A stretch of DNA of 64,000 nucleotides from Bacteroidota bacterium. Lineage in GTDB: Bacteria > Bacteroidota > Bacteroidia > Bacteroidales > JAAAOM01. The notes under the pieces are model-generated. The model was given only the letters and a program-made list of their open reading frames with translations. It did no database searches and was not told the DNA's origin. The stretch covers positions 169,004-233,003 of the forward strand of contig JAAAOM010000031.1 of NCBI GenBank assembly GCA_009908855.1, read 5' to 3'. Below are positions 8,778 to 17,226 of the stretch, one piece after another. The stretch's first letter is position 1. Every line of letters begins with the position of its first letter. A program made the position numbers and the translations under genes.

Positions 8778-9782
8778 TTATTTTTCATCTTTAATACATC
8801 TAACTGCCATGCCTACATTTCGATTGGCAATCCATGGTTGTAAAGTGTTGTTTGTATTCAACTTACGCACATGGTGCTGTTTTAGATGATTTTTTTCTGA
8901 GCTCCAATAACCTGCAAAGCTATTGATATCATGTGATCCACCAATTTCATTTCTATATCCACTTGGCAAAGCTGAAAATCCGTAATGATCCACACCATTC
9001 GAATTATCAATCCATCCATATTTAGTTTTTAAAGCCTCTGCATGATAACTTTCAAAGCCATGGTTATTTAAATAATCAACTAATTCAAACCAGTCATCAT
9101 CAGAGGGGATATGCCAACCGGAAGGACATAACTTATTTGTTTCAATGGAGTATCCATTATATAAGGCACCTATCGTGTTTTTGTAATCAATATTGTTTTC
9201 AAACCAGCAATAGCCACCAACACTATCCTGATACCATTGATCGTCTGTAATCAGGTTTTTAATAGGCTCACCGTCATTATAAGTAGTCGTCCTTAGATTT
9301 TGTGCCATCCATTTTTGTTCTCCAATCGAAACGGTTTTATATATGTTCTGATCGATGTCATATATGGTATCAAAAATAATGTTGACTTTTTCTCTGGTTT
9401 TAAATTTTACTGATTTATTAAAAGCGTAATTATCTTCAACCTTATAATAGAGTTCACAGAAATAAGTTGTTGAAGGAATTAAATTACTAATCTCAAGTTT
9501 AACTGTATCTGTTTGATTATTATCAATTTTATAAAATGTACAGCTATCGATAAAATCTTTTTTATTGAAATTATGTTTGCTTAATGCAACACCAAATTCA
9601 TATCCATTAGAATTACTCACAACAGCTTCTAGTTTTGCTGAAGTTTCATTGGCTTTTATCAATTTTAAATCCTTCAGTTCAATTTTGATGGGGCCAGGTT
9701 CAATTGTTTCATTTTTGATACAAGAGGTAAATGTTGCATATACAATGAATAAGAGAATCAATAGTTGTTTGCTTTTTTTCAT
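8778..9782 (-). CDS. FISUMP-domain lipoprotein
   Basis: A 334-residue exported lipoprotein. The signal peptide ends in the lipobox TFTSC (Cys21). A fibronectin-like region (about residues 30-130) contains ISNLIPSTTYFCELYY. A C-terminal Fibrobacter-succinogenes-major-paralogous-type domain follows, with IGEQKWMAQNL, LCPSGWHIPSDDDW, FSALPSGYR and GYWSS. FISUMP proteins are surface proteins of unclear, possibly binding, function and often occur as multi-copy paralogues in Bacteroidota. The coding sequence looks more AT-rich than its neighbours. The gene stands alone between two palindromic sequences, suggesting mobility as a single-gene unit. Confidence 0.88.
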   Translation of the reverse strand: MKKSKQLLILLFIVYATFTSCIKNETIEPGPIKIELKDLKLIKANETSAKLEAVVSNSNGYEFGVALSKHNFNKKDFIDSCTFYKIDNNQTDTVKLEISNLIPSTTYFCELYYKVEDNYAFNKSVKFKTREKVNIIFDTIYDIDQNIYKTVSIGEQKWMAQNLRTTTYNDGEPIKNLITDDQWYQDSVGGYCWFENNIDYKNTIGALYNGYSIETNKLCPSGWHIPSDDDWFELVDYLNNHGFESYHAEALKTKYGWIDNSNGVDHYGFSALPSGYRNEIGGSHDINSFAGYWSSEKNHLKQHHVRKLNTNNTLQPWIANRNVGMAVRCIKDEK

Positions 9783-9817
9783 AACATTTATTTTTTAATG
9801 GTTGGGTAAATACTGTG

Positions 9818-9858
9818 CTTAGCCCCTTCCGAAAATTTTCGGGACAAGAGGCGGTTAT
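9818..9858. repeat. Palindrome upstream of the FISUMP gene
   Basis: The perfect 14-bp palindrome CCGAAAATTTTCGG (9829-9842) is the centre of a longer imperfect inverted repeat. Its arms are CTTAGCC...CCTT on the left and AAGAGGCGGTTATG on the right, with unpaired bases. It lies about 35 nt upstream of the FISUMP start codon. It could be an operator, a transcription terminator remnant or one boundary of a cassette. Confidence 0.5.
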
Positions 9859-9916
9859 GTGGTGTTCATTTTTTACTTTTTCGTAATATAATTCGATACT
9901 CGTTTATTTAACCCGA

Positions 9917-12900
9917 TCATTCCTCTGCTCCTTCTTCATTACCGGATAATTTATCCTGCCATTGTTTCCAGCGGCTAAAAGCAATGGACCGTTTACGGTC
10001 AGCTGCTAAAATAAATATATAGGGTGTGCGGTCTCCTTTCACTTTGAATTTGCGGTCTCTGGTTTTTAGCTCCTTTATGAAATTATTGTAATCCGGGTCA
10101 GACGATAATGTATGCATGACACCCCGCGTGTAACCAAAATAGTAAAAGGTATTTCGGTCAATTTGAAGATACAGGTCCATGATATCACCGCTACGTTTCA
10201 CCTGCAGCTCGAAATAACCCTGTACCCGTTTATTTATTTGTGTATTATGTATGCTTGCAATGCCAATATCACCAACCGACCGGTAGGAATTGGCCTCATC
10301 GTCCCATATCAGCTCAAGCTCGCTGATGGCTATGGTTTTCTGTATGGCCTCCGGAATTTTTTTGGCTTCACCGAATAATGTCATTTCATCGCGGTAGGTT
10401 TTTGTAGTTTCGCTACCCATTTTTTGTTTTAAGGCCTTTAAATAGGTTTCCCGGCTTATATCTGTAGGTTCAAGTCCCTGCGCTGAATCTACTTCAACGG
10501 CAAACATATTTTTTAATTCATCACTTAAATAAAAATCCAGATACAACACCAGGTCCAACATTTTTTTATTGATTTCCAGGTCGTTGGTAACATTGCCAAA
10601 GGTTTCCAATTTCGCCAGTCCCAGATCAGCACCGAGGTTTATTTCACCTTCGCCATACAGGATACAATTTTCCCGGTGCAGGCTCAGGTAATTGCCGGGT
10701 AATGAGAAATCCCCGATTTTAGATTTTTGAGCAATCTGATAGGTTTGTAGTGCCTGGTTATAAAATAAATGGCCGGAGGCTTTGGTAACCCGGGCGTCGT
10801 TGTAATTCTTGCGTCCGGTTAAGAAAGATGGGTAAATATGTACCGAATCGTAAAAGAGGTAGTTTCCGGCATAAAGATTTTGCCCGTTAATGTCTTTCAT
10901 TTCTTCACCAATCGGAATGTAGATATTCAACGGATCTATATGGCTTTCAAATGATAACCAACCCGGTTTTAGCATATCGCAATTGTGTTCAATTTGTGTA
11001 GCACCATCAAATAATAACAGGTTTTCCTGTGCATGAAGTGATACATCGCCCTGGTAATGGTACACCGGACTTAGTGTAAATTCATCGGGCTCAATAATTT
11101 CACCGTTAGCAATGGTGTTTAATGAGTCGTCCACCCCTACTTTATGGAAATGAATCACTTGTATATCACCATTCTGATCGACATAATCATAATCCCCGTC
11201 TCCGAAATAGGATAACCGCCCTTCCACAACAACCGAGGCATTATATATACGATGATATTCTTTTTCTTCATTGGCGATTATTACAGCGCTGTCCAGGGTT
11301 AGCATCCGAGCTTTCTCTGCCACGGTAACTTCACCTTCAAACGGATATACGCGTGCATCTGCCACACGAATGAATTTTACCTGCTCGGCATTGATCAGGT
11401 TATCCCGGTAATCGTAATATGCCATAGGTGCGACAAAATTAAGTGAATCCTGATCGGGATGAACAGAGATATAACGAGGGCCATCGGGTTCAACGCCATC
11501 TTCACGGGCATAAATCTCATCCTGTCCTTCCAGGGTTTTCCTGGAGCCCATTTCAAGCCGTGTTTCGTCAATATGCCATACAAAATAATCAAGATATGAT
11601 ACATATCTGTTCTCCGGGAAATCAACCAGTGTGAAATCTTCATTCGATTCAAAAAAACCTTTTTTGTTTTGGTAATCGATGTGGGTACTCATATTTTCAG
11701 TGAGTACGGTAAATCCTTCGCTATGCAACGATTTAAGAAAGAAGTCGGAGGTGTCGGCATGAATATCAAATGCTTCATAGGTAAAGTAATCTGACGCTAT
11801 TTCTGAATTTTGTAAATCCATCCGACCGTTGCCCGATAATCCTTTTGGGCTAAGGTTTAAATTACCGTTTAAATAGGTTGAATCATTAAACATATTAAAA
11901 CGGGTATCGGTCTCTTCTGTTTCGAGTATATCGTTGTATGGTTCCCAGTGCACATAGTTATTGGCCGATTTTACCCGCGGAAATTCAACAGGTGTGGTCT
12001 TTTGCCTGATTTCAAAGCCAAATGAATAGGTATTCATGCTATCCGGGAAAAATATAAATTCTTTTGACCGCGTAAGCGAGGTGAGATATTCCAGTTCGCC
12101 ATTGCCTTTTAATCCGGCATTGCTTAAGTGTATGGTCCTGAAATAGGTTCCTTTGCCCATATAAGCAGGCATGCCGGTTGTTTCGGTTTGGTGATGAAAA
12201 CCCAGTGATTCATCTTTCTGAAGCACCAAAGTTTGTTCGATGGGCGGAAAAATATCGGCTGAATACAGCGTACCGTCAAATCGTAATCCTGTTCGGTTGA
12301 AATTATCCAGACTATCCATGGTGAAATCTTTCAGTTCGAAGTAAAATTGATCGGTGGTATATACGCCATCCTGGATATGGGGTTTATCATAAAAAACGTA
12401 TGACCTTTCTGTGCTTCTGAATAGCGGAAATGCCGGATAATCTTTTATGCCGGATTTATTATTTGAGCTATCAATGTAAATTTCGCCGGTAATATGCTCA
12501 ATTTTATTTCGAATGGTACTCTGAATAGGCAAACCATAGTTATCCAGTTTACCAGTCAGGTAATTCAGGGCCATGGAATCTACTTTTTGCAGATTTACTT
12601 TAAAGGAATCGTAATGAAAGAAAAAGTTGGAACCGTAAAAAGTGATAAGTCCGGCTTCAACTGTTCCGTCAAATTGAAAATTACGGTTGCGTTTAAGAAT
12701 TATTTTCTTGTCGTCGGGTAAAATCCGAACTGCCTGCTGATTACTCACGTTAACTTCCGGTATGCCGTTGATGGTGAGGTCGAAGGTATTGATATTAAAA
12801 GTAGCATTTTCCTGTGGTAACCTGGTTGACGATTCAAAATTTATCACATCATAATCTTTCATACCCGCATCGGCTTTTATATAGTCGTGTAATCGGTCTT

Positions 12901-14428
12901 TGATAGTAGCCACATCGGTATTGACATCGTAAAAAATGAAACCGTAATACGATAGTTCCATTAACAAATGCCGTACCTGATGAAGTGGCTTGGTTATGTA
13001 GCCGGCATATTCTTCGGCAGTGAACTGATCACTTTTAATTTTTTTGGAAAAGGAACGCAGGCTTATTAACGGATGCACATAATTCATCCCAAAAAGTTTG
13101 TCGAAACGCTTTTTGTCGAACAGGTTCATGGATTCGAAATTGGCATATCCCATGGAAGCTCCTCTTTGGGCGGTAAAGAACATTAAGGGTTCATTCAGGT
13201 TCCAGTATAATTGTTCGAAATTCATATCTACTTTGTGGTATGAATTAAAGTAGGGGCCCTGAGAGGTATAGCTGTCGTTTTTTAACAATGTTAGCTCGTT
13301 GGTATGTATGCGATAGGTAAATGATAAGTCGGGGTGAAATATAGAATCTCTATCCAGCAGAATGCTAATGGATGTACCCGGACTGATCACCCGATCGTGT
13401 TTAAATGCGAAATAGGTAGATCGGGTATTGACCAATAATGTATCATTTTTAAAAATGTATATGTTAGCCGGGTTTTTTCGATTGCCACGGCCAATTAATT
13501 TAGCTCCCTCCATTGATAATCCCCCTTCGTAGGTAATATTCGGGTAGAGGTCTTCAATGAAAAAATTTTTCTGATAGGATTGAAATTTCGGATAACCGGC
13601 ACTTTCAGGTGTTTTGATATAGGTAACACGATCGTTTAATGTGCCATACAGGGGTTGGTCAAAATACATAACATTGGTGAATTTTACTGAATCAGCCTCA
13701 TATTCCGAACGGGTTATGTCCAGCCCGTAATTTGATAGTTGTGCATTGACGGAGTCACTGCCATAACCACCACGTTCCCAGGTTACCAGTCCATTTTTTC
13801 CATGCCACCTGTTTTGAAGGATATGCAGTTGTCCGGAAGTATTGAATATGCGCATGCTGTCGCGTTTGGCATAGCAGGTGAGGTCAACATTGTTAAATTC
13901 TACATACACTGGTTTATCCTCAACAATTGTATAGGTTGTGGGGGAAGTTTTCCAGGTTACGGATGATGAGGTATAAAGTGTATGATCCTGTTCCAGTAAT
14001 AGTATACTTTCCAGAAAATGCTGTACGTCGCGCAGGTTGTATTTTCGCTTTTTTAATATCGTTGTAAGAACATCCTGCCAGGTTAAATAGTTTTGTGCCT
14101 GCTGATCAGTTCGCTTATAAACCAGATGTGCACGCAGAAAAAGTTCAAAATGCGGATTGGCCCTGGCATTTTTATCAAGCAATTCGTTGCTTTGCTCGAT
14201 AATGGCATGCTTTTCGGCCGGATTGAACAATGAATCGGCTGAAAAGGTAAATATAAATTCCTCGAGCAGCTTTTCGGTTTCTTTATCTATATTGACGGAC
14301 ATAAACTGCTCTAACTCTTCGAGGTAAGCAGTCGTTTCATCAGAAAATTTTTTCAGGTACTGCGCATTTGCGGTAATTGTGGTAAAAATAACTGTTAATA
14401 CAAAAATATAAGCTGTACGTGTTGGCAT
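9917..14428 (-). CDS. Very large secreted protein of unknown function (1503 aa)
   Basis: I do not recognise a named family. A signal peptide (YIFVLTVIFTTITANA) ends near residue 22, and no later membrane segment or lipobox is visible, so the product is periplasmic or outer-membrane associated. The N-terminal ~150 residues are helical and charged. The rest is beta-rich, with recurring phrases such as LSNAGLKGNGELEYL and LSPKGLSGNGRMDLQNS separated by aspartate/tyrosine-rich strands. This pattern recalls layered beta proteins such as LptA/OstA-type or AsmA-like folds; that is inference only. The C-terminus ends in a basic, helical stretch. It has a 160-nt spacer upstream and is not obviously in an operon. 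The length is intact, with no frameshift. Confidence 0.8.
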   Translation of the reverse strand: MPTRTAYIFVLTVIFTTITANAQYLKKFSDETTAYLEELEQFMSVNIDKETEKLLEEFIFTFSADSLFNPAEKHAIIEQSNELLDKNARANPHFELFLRAHLVYKRTDQQAQNYLTWQDVLTTILKKRKYNLRDVQHFLESILLLEQDHTLYTSSSVTWKTSPTTYTIVEDKPVYVEFNNVDLTCYAKRDSMRIFNTSGQLHILQNRWHGKNGLVTWERGGYGSDSVNAQLSNYGLDITRSEYEADSVKFTNVMYFDQPLYGTLNDRVTYIKTPESAGYPKFQSYQKNFFIEDLYPNITYEGGLSMEGAKLIGRGNRKNPANIYIFKNDTLLVNTRSTYFAFKHDRVISPGTSISILLDRDSIFHPDLSFTYRIHTNELTLLKNDSYTSQGPYFNSYHKVDMNFEQLYWNLNEPLMFFTAQRGASMGYANFESMNLFDKKRFDKLFGMNYVHPLISLRSFSKKIKSDQFTAEEYAGYITKPLHQVRHLLMELSYYGFIFYDVNTDVATIKDRLHDYIKADAGMKDYDVINFESSTRLPQENATFNINTFDLTINGIPEVNVSNQQAVRILPDDKKIILKRNRNFQFDGTVEAGLITFYGSNFFFHYDSFKVNLQKVDSMALNYLTGKLDNYGLPIQSTIRNKIEHITGEIYIDSSNNKSGIKDYPAFPLFRSTERSYVFYDKPHIQDGVYTTDQFYFELKDFTMDSLDNFNRTGLRFDGTLYSADIFPPIEQTLVLQKDESLGFHHQTETTGMPAYMGKGTYFRTIHLSNAGLKGNGELEYLTSLTRSKEFIFFPDSMNTYSFGFEIRQKTTPVEFPRVKSANNYVHWEPYNDILETEETDTRFNMFNDSTYLNGNLNLSPKGLSGNGRMDLQNSEIASDYFTYEAFDIHADTSDFFLKSLHSEGFTVLTENMSTHIDYQNKKGFFESNEDFTLVDFPENRYVSYLDYFVWHIDETRLEMGSRKTLEGQDEIYAREDGVEPDGPRYISVHPDQDSLNFVAPMAYYDYRDNLINAEQVKFIRVADARVYPFEGEVTVAEKARMLTLDSAVIIANEEKEYHRIYNASVVVEGRLSYFGDGDYDYVDQNGDIQVIHFHKVGVDDSLNTIANGEIIEPDEFTLSPVYHYQGDVSLHAQENLLLFDGATQIEHNCDMLKPGWLSFESHIDPLNIYIPIGEEMKDINGQNLYAGNYLFYDSVHIYPSFLTGRKNYNDARVTKASGHLFYNQALQTYQIAQKSKIGDFSLPGNYLSLHRENCILYGEGEINLGADLGLAKLETFGNVTNDLEINKKMLDLVLYLDFYLSDELKNMFAVEVDSAQGLEPTDISRETYLKALKQKMGSETTKTYRDEMTLFGEAKKIPEAIQKTIAISELELIWDDEANSYRSVGDIGIASIHNTQINKRVQGYFELQVKRSGDIMDLYLQIDRNTFYYFGYTRGVMHTLSSDPDYNNFIKELKTRDRKFKVKGDRTPYIFILAADRKRSIAFSRWKQWQDKLSGNEEGAEE

Positions 14429-14591
14429 GTTAAACTGGCAATTTTTTTAAACCGGAAGATAAGAAAAATTGAGCATTCATTGCATGTGAAATGAAGGAAT
14501 CAAAATGTAACGAGTGAATTCGAACTTTGCTTCAGGGGTAAGGCCAACAAAATTTTATGTTATAGTTCGCTAATCAGAAATAAAATGCTGG

Positions 14592-15425
14592 CTATATTGA
14601 AAATTTCATGGCGATCCATTCGTTTTTGTGCTTTTCACTAATAAATTGCAACCGGTTAACCGCGCACTCTTTTTGTATAACTTCTTTATCATCAATCAGG
14701 ATACCGCTTAGCAATAACACACCATCTTTGTTCAGCCATTGGGCATAAAACATAATCTGCTCCAATAAAACATTCCGGTTTATATTGGCCAGAATGATAT
14801 CATATTTTTTATCGCCCGGCACAGCTTCTATTCCGCCTTTAAAAACATCATACCCTGTTAAGTCATTCCGTCCGCAATTTTCGGCTGTGTTTAAAAAGGC
14901 CCAATCATCATTATCAACAAAATCAATATGCAGTGCGTTTTTCATGCGGGTCAGAATACCCAATACACCGGTTCCACAGCCCATGTCCAGCACAACTTTT
15001 TGGGTGCAATCGGTTTCCAGTAAATAATCGATCATTAATGTGGTGGTGGCGTGGTGGCCGGTCCCGAACGACATTTTGGGTTCGATAACAATGTCATATT
15101 TAATACCGGGCAATGCTTTGTGAAAAGGTGCCCGGATATGACAGCATTCATTAATAAGAATTGGATCAAAGTGTTTTTCCCATTCCTCGTTCCAGTTTAC
15201 ATTTTCCAGATTACGGATGGTGAATTGGAACGGGATATCGGGATATTGTACCTGCAATGCTTCAATACTTTTTTTATCAAAACGGGGATTGGCAGTATAA
15301 GCTTTCAGGCTTTCCTCTTCTTCCTGAAAACTGTCAAAGTCCAATTCCGACAATTCTGCAATAAGTATATCGGAATATTCGGATTGGTATTGTTGAAATG
15401 TGATGGTAAGTTCTATGTAGTTCAT
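14592..15425 (-). CDS. prmA: Ribosomal protein L11 methyltransferase
   Basis: Trimethylates lysines and the N-terminus of ribosomal protein L11. The 277-residue protein has a small N-terminal recognition domain followed by a class I SAM domain. The signatures are MSFGTGHHATT, the SAM-binding loop VLDMGCGTGVLGI, and the LANINRNVL motif in place of a typical NPPY. It begins with MNYIELT at an ATG at 15425. It is transcribed leftward ahead of the giant secreted protein gene but separated from it by 163 nt. Confidence 0.93.
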   Translation of the reverse strand: MNYIELTITFQQYQSEYSDILIAELSELDFDSFQEEEESLKAYTANPRFDKKSIEALQVQYPDIPFQFTIRNLENVNWNEEWEKHFDPILINECCHIRAPFHKALPGIKYDIVIEPKMSFGTGHHATTTLMIDYLLETDCTQKVVLDMGCGTGVLGILTRMKNALHIDFVDNDDWAFLNTAENCGRNDLTGYDVFKGGIEAVPGDKKYDIILANINRNVLLEQIMFYAQWLNKDGVLLLSGILIDDKEVIQKECAVNRLQFISEKHKNEWIAMKFSI

Positions 15426-15495
15426 TTATTTGGACCGAATTGAAATTCTGCAAGTGTATTGCGGAAATTCAAGTGGCTATTTAATTTATTTTTAT

Positions 15496-15503
15496 CAAAG
15501 ATA
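15496..15503 (-). promoter_or_regulatory. Candidate -7 box for prmA
   Basis: On the minus strand the sequence is TATCTTTG, fitting TAnnTTTG, about 70 nt upstream of the prmA ATG. Confidence 0.35.
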
Positions 15504-15604
15504 TTAATTTTATTGTGATGTGATTTTGGATAATGAAGTCTAATTCTATATTTTTTTTGAATAAAATCAAAGCAACCAGGCCATAATATATTTGCATGAT
15601 ATAT

Positions 15605-15724
15605 CACCAACGTCAGACTGAGTTGCCAGTTGGTGGAAAGGGTTATCAGAACGCATTACCAGGGCATTTTGATTCCGCTCAATGTGACTGGTGCGTTTGA
15701 TGGCATTTTCGAAAATTGCTTTTT
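15605..15724. repeat. MITE-like inverted-repeat element, degenerate copy
   Basis: This copy shares with the end of the window a block containing AGAACGCATTACCAGG (15648-15663 and 63943-63958) and CGCTCAATGTGAC (15676-15688 and 63971-63983). Its outer arm at 15702-15724 is the exact 23-base reverse complement of 63881-63903. The left arm here is decayed. No coding capacity is present. The element therefore looks like a small non-autonomous mobile or structural repeat with terminal inverted repeats. Confidence 0.65.
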
Positions 15725-15740
15725 CCCGTATTTACTTTAG

Positions 15741-15756
15741 GTATGATTGCGGATAA
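15741..15756 (+). repeat. Dispersed 16-nt motif, copy 1
   Basis: GTATGATTGCGGATAA is identical to 38724-38739 and in both places is followed by nCAATTT. Weaker versions in reverse orientation lie at about 35762-35777 and 63856-63876. All are in intergenic DNA. Confidence 0.5.
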
Positions 15757-15828
15757 TCAATTTCCTGAATTACCTGTACAAAAATCAATGATGAGACTAA
15801 GAAATTATTCAACTCATTGTGCTTTCCA

Positions 15829-15856
15829 TTGTTGTCTAAAAGAATAAATACATTTG
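15829..15856 (+). promoter_or_regulatory. Promoter of the RND efflux operon
   Basis: A -33 TTG (15829-15831) is followed after 17 nt by the -7 box TACATTTG (15849-15856). Transcription would begin at or just around the first ATG (15861), implying a leaderless or very short-leader transcript, or use of the second in-frame ATG at 15870. Confidence 0.45.
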
Positions 15857-15860
15857 CCCC

Positions 15861-17207
15861 ATGAAAAAAATGCTATTATTCATCGTGTTAATCGCCCCCT
15901 GCTTATTCGCACAGCAAAACACCTTGCAGGATTATGTAGAGCAAGGACTTGAGAGCAATCTGGTTATCAAACAAAAACAACATTCACTTAAAAAAAGTAT
16001 GTGGGCGTTGAAGGAAGCCAGGGGTATGTTTTTTCCAAACGTTTCTTTCCAGGCTCGTTATTCGGTTGCACAGGGAGGCCGTGAGATTGATTTTCCGGTT
16101 GGTGATTTATTAAATCCGGTATATAATTCGCTCAACCAGCTTACGGGTGAGCAACGTTTTTCCAATATTCCAAATGAAGCCATTCCTTTTTTAAGACCAA
16201 CCGAGCAGGAAACCAAATTTCGGGTTACACAGTCCATTGTCAATCCGCAAATACATTTTAACAGGAAAATAAACGAAGAGGCTTATCAAATAACTGAACA
16301 GGAGTTGGAACAATATAAACGTGAATTAGAGGCGGATATCAAAAAAGCCTATTTTGACTATCTGAAAACGTTAAATGTATTGTCTCTGCTCGAAGAAACT
16401 GAAAAACTCGTTGAGGAGAATTTACGGGTTAGCCAAAAACTTTATGACAATGATATGATTACGGAGGATGCCGTTTGGCGTGCCAAAACCGAAGTTAGTG
16501 AACTTACCGGACGGATGGCTGAAGCAGAGAAAAACCACCATCTGGCCCGGTCTTATTTTAATTTTTTATTGAATCGGGAACTATCTATGCCCATAGAAAT
16601 AGAAAAGTTTGAATTCATGCCCGGCCTTCAGGAAGCATCTTTTTATATGCAACAAGCCCTGGACCAGCGTGAAGAACTTAAAATTATTGAACATCAGCTT
16701 TTGTTAAACCGGTATTCGGTGAAAATGTCAAAATCATCATTCTACCCCACACTGTCAGCGGCTGTTGAAGCGGGTATTCAGGGTGAAGATTACCGGATCG
16801 ACGAAAATGCCGATTTTGTAATGGCTTCGGTGGTTTTATCATGGGACTTATTTACCGGTGGACAAAATAAAGCCCGTAAAATGCAGGCCGAGCTCCAACA
16901 TCAATCTGTTGACCTGGCCCGTCAAAGATTGCAACAGCAAATAAGGCTACAGGTGCAGGAAAATTATGACCGGTCAACGGAAAAAATTAAGCGCTTTGAA
17001 GCCAGCCAGGTAAACGAAAAACATGCCCAAAAGGCTTATGAAATTACCCGTAAGCGCTATTCTCTGGGAACGGCATCACAAATTGAGTTGATCGATGCCC
17101 GCAATACCATGACCAATGCATCGGTGAACCGAATTATTTCTAAATACGATTTCTACATCAGTCTGGTAAAATTAGAGCAAACAACATCAACCAGCATCAT
17201 TTATTAA
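15861..17207 (+). CDS. TolC-family outer-membrane efflux protein
   Basis: Outer-membrane channel of a tripartite pump. A short signal peptide (MLLFIVLIAPCLFA) precedes the mature protein, and the whole is 448 residues, the usual TolC-family size. Two long alpha-helical repeat halves are visible, the second containing VMASVVLSWDLFTGGQN and the C-terminal ITRKRYSLGTASQIELIDARN, both characteristic of the OEP family. The gene is followed after 19 nt by the membrane fusion protein and then the RND pump, so all three form one operon. Confidence 0.93.
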   Translation: MKKMLLFIVLIAPCLFAQQNTLQDYVEQGLESNLVIKQKQHSLKKSMWALKEARGMFFPNVSFQARYSVAQGGREIDFPVGDLLNPVYNSLNQLTGEQRFSNIPNEAIPFLRPTEQETKFRVTQSIVNPQIHFNRKINEEAYQITEQELEQYKRELEADIKKAYFDYLKTLNVLSLLEETEKLVEENLRVSQKLYDNDMITEDAVWRAKTEVSELTGRMAEAEKNHHLARSYFNFLLNRELSMPIEIEKFEFMPGLQEASFYMQQALDQREELKIIEHQLLLNRYSVKMSKSSFYPTLSAAVEAGIQGEDYRIDENADFVMASVVLSWDLFTGGQNKARKMQAELQHQSVDLARQRLQQQIRLQVQENYDRSTEKIKRFEASQVNEKHAQKAYEITRKRYSLGTASQIELIDARNTMTNASVNRIISKYDFYISLVKLEQTTSTSIIY

Positions 17208-17226
17208 AATCGATCTAAACCAATCA

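Larger units (their letters stand above)
15426..15860. other. 435-nt non-coding spacer between prmA and the efflux operon
   Basis: No credible gene. The spacer holds a prmA-side -7 box (15496-15503, minus strand), a degenerate copy of a MITE-like element (about 15605-15724), a 16-nt motif shared with the spacer before the RecD-like gene (15741-15756), and the efflux operon promoter next to 15861. Confidence 0.7.

Noticed and set aside
10112..13966. Several 60-90-residue open frames antisense to the giant secreted protein
   Set aside because: They are shadows of one long intact gene with codon-consistent sequence.
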